A stretch of 8,673 nucleotides of DNA from contig CAKZNJ010000594.1 in NCBI GenBank assembly GCA_937129505.1, forward strand, positions 1 through 8,673, given 5' to 3'. Within the stretch, counting starts at the first letter, position 1, and every line of letters starts with the position of its first letter. The stretch comes from an uncultured Anaerolineae bacterium. GTDB lineage: Bacteria; Chloroflexota; Anaerolineae; Anaerolineales; UBA4823. The position numbers and the translations under genes are program-made. Shown here piece by piece: positions 7,377-8,673 of the stretch. The notes beneath the pieces are model-generated. The model was not told the origin of the DNA. It was given only the letters and a program-made list of their open reading frames with translations, and did not search any database.

Positions 7377-7392
7377 TGTCGTCTAGACAACA
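7377..7392 (-). promoter_or_regulatory. CRP-like inverted repeat, candidate operator for the fused regulator
   Basis: The - strand reads TGTTGTCTAGACGACA, an inverted repeat matching in 7 of 8 positions per arm around the perfect core GTCTAGAC (7381-7388). Written as TGTTG-N6-CGACA it has the same half-site length and spacing as the classical CRP site TGTGA-N6-TCACA. Its centre (between 7384 and 7385) falls at about -41.5 from the start site predicted from the -10 at 7350-7355. It sits just after the stop codon of the CRP-corrinoid gene, so autoregulated control of the downstream operon is plausible. Binding is inferred, not shown. Confidence 0.4.
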
Positions 7393-7395
7393 CAA

Positions 7396-8673
7396 TCAGT
7401 AAATCAGACGCTTCGCTAACTCAACTGCCCCCTGCGCTGTCGGTTCATACCCATCTGCTCCCATAAAATCAGCCATCTCTTGTGTTACTCCTCCCCCACC
7501 AACAATAATTTTCACCTTTTCTCTTAACCCTTTTGATCTTAATGTGTCGATTACCTTGACTTGTTCTGGAACAGTAATATTCATTAACGCTGACATTGCC
7601 AAAATATCAGGATGGTATTGTTCAATGCCTTCGATAAATTGCTCAGAGGTAACATTTACTCCCAAATCAACGACATCAAAACCTCCCGCAGTCAGCAACA
7701 TGGCAACCATTGTTTTACCTAAATCATGGATATCACCATATACGGTGCCGATTAAGACAGTGCCGTGAACAAGTACCTTGATATTTTCGTGCTTGAGTTG
7801 TTCTTCAATTACCGTCATTGCACTCTTCATTGCAAAAGCTGCGCCAATAATATCAGCCAACGAGAATTTTCCGTCCACATAACCGTCATCAACCTTCCGT
7901 ATTGCCGTACTCAAAGCATCCAAGGCTCTTAAGGGGTCTACCTGTTCCTCAATAGCTTTTTTTGCCCACGCTGTAGCTGCATGCTCATCAAATTTCAGGA
8001 CCGAATGACCTAATTCATCTAAAATGCGAATATGTTCAGGCGGCACTAAAACAAAACGCCGTTTTTCTACCCATACATAACCCTGTCGTCTCAATTCGTT
8101 GATATAGGCAGTGATTGTACTGCGATTGGCTGCGAGGAGATCGGCCAGTTCTTCATGGGTTAGATTTAGGTCAATTTCAAAACCCTTATTCGTCATTAAT
8201 CCATGTTCATCAGCGAGACGCAATAAACCATGCTTTAGCCTTTTTCTTACATCTGGTATGCTCAATTCTTGGACTCGTCCGCGTAGCATTCTAATTGTGC
8301 GTGCTTGTTCTTTTATCACAGCTAATGCAAAGGCTGCATTATCCGCTACTAAATCTTCGAACTCAGTAATAGGGATCATGATGATTTCTGATGCTTCCAA
8401 GGTTTCTGCAGTTGTCTCATGCTCCTCACCAAGCAAGTACGCTGTCAATCCTACAAAAGAACCCTCTCTAAGGATTTCATGGATACAAACTCTACCGTCT
8501 ATTGATATTGAAAATACTTTGGCACTGCCCTTCTTAAGGAAATAAATATAGTCAACCGATTCTCCCTGATGATAAAGAACCTTTCCTTTCGGGTAATATT
8601 TTTGTCGCCCAATTTTGTGGGTTTGGATAATGTTGGCAAAAGTAGAGGAGTTATATTTTGTTCTTTTTTGATG
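7396..8673 (-). CDS. CRP/FNR-family transcription regulator fused to a methyltransferase-type corrinoid-binding module (5' end outside window)
   Basis: The frame runs open from the right edge to TGA at 7396-7398, giving 425 residues in view. The only possible in-window start, TTG 8448, would cut the first domain in half, so the true start lies beyond 8673. Residues about 20-110 form a cNMP-binding-type beta barrel (YPKGKVLYHQGESVDYIYFLKKG). A dimerisation helix (near 110-145) follows, then a Crp-type winged helix whose helix-turn-helix is LTHEELADLLAANRSTITAY (171-190). After a short linker, residues about 220-425 make a full corrinoid module: helical cap, GDIHDLG (Asp314, His316, Gly319), MSALM (Ser361, Leu363) and VGGGG. 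The cobalt-ligand histidine is kept, so B12 binding is expected. The cAMP-contacting Arg/Glu of E. coli CRP appear replaced (GLTAYLL and HETTAE), and no Cys cluster is visible, so neither cAMP nor an Fe-S cluster is the obvious ligand. No terminator separates it from the downstream corrinoid gene. Known B12-domain regulators such as CarH use a MerR DNA-binding domain instead. Confidence 0.88.
   Translation of the reverse strand, partial: HQKRTKYNSSTFANIIQTHKIGRQKYYPKGKVLYHQGESVDYIYFLKKGSAKVFSISIDGRVCIHEILREGSFVGLTAYLLGEEHETTAETLEASEIIMIPITEFEDLVADNAAFALAVIKEQARTIRMLRGRVQELSIPDVRKRLKHGLLRLADEHGLMTNKGFEIDLNLTHEELADLLAANRSTITAYINELRRQGYVWVEKRRFVLVPPEHIRILDELGHSVLKFDEHAATAWAKKAIEEQVDPLRALDALSTAIRKVDDGYVDGKFSLADIIGAAFAMKSAMTVIEEQLKHENIKVLVHGTVLIGTVYGDIHDLGKTMVAMLLTAGGFDVVDLGVNVTSEQFIEGIEQYHPDILAMSALMNITVPEQVKVIDTLRSKGLREKVKIIVGGGGVTQEMADFMGADGYEPTAQGAVELAKRLIY

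Noticed and set aside
8111..8545. A 144-codon + strand open frame opposite the regulator gene
   Set aside because: It is antisense to the clearly conserved barrel and winged-helix coding sequence, with no family match or ribosome-binding site. It is a shadow frame.

Overview
The window holds six protein genes in two facing groups that converge near 5023-5147. No rRNA, tRNA, insertion sequence or CRISPR array was seen. The content (cobalamin-dependent methyl transfer from methylated amines, plus a molybdenum hydroxylase) points to a strictly or facultatively anaerobic bacterium. Chloroflexota (Anaerolineae-like) or a Firmicutes-like anaerobe are the lineages I would test first, but nothing here fixes the taxonomy.

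Left, + strand: a xanthine-dehydrogenase-family molybdopterin subunit (about 210-2516) is followed after 24 bp by an MttB-family methyltransferase (2541-3980) and a strong hairpin (4018-4059). An AT-rich stretch with a good sigma70-like promoter and a palindrome then leads to a short-chain dehydrogenase (4267-5022). Hairpins lie between the two convergent groups.

Right, - strand, in transcription order: a gene running in from beyond the right edge (7396-8673, 5' end missing) encodes a CRP/FNR-type regulator (cNMP-binding-like barrel plus winged helix) fused to a complete methyltransferase-type corrinoid-binding module. Next come a stand-alone corrinoid protein (6605-7252) and a second MttB-family methyltransferase (5148-6587). 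The corrinoid module in the regulator is a close paralogue of the stand-alone corrinoid protein, at about 60% identity over the B12-binding half by hand alignment.

Working model (inference): the stand-alone corrinoid protein and the second MttB enzyme form a demethylation pair for a quaternary or tertiary amine. The regulator carries its own copy of the corrinoid carrier and may read the methylation, redox or loading state of cobalamin. Between the regulator gene and the corrinoid gene lies a perfect TATAAT -10 without a recognisable -35. A 16-bp CRP-like inverted repeat is centred at about -41.5 from the predicted start site, the geometry of a class II activator promoter. The CRP-corrinoid fusion and its possible target promoter are the most notable content. 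The + strand genes may process the demethylated or still methylated substrate by molybdenum-dependent hydroxylation and NAD-dependent alcohol oxidation, but the substrate cannot be told from sequence.
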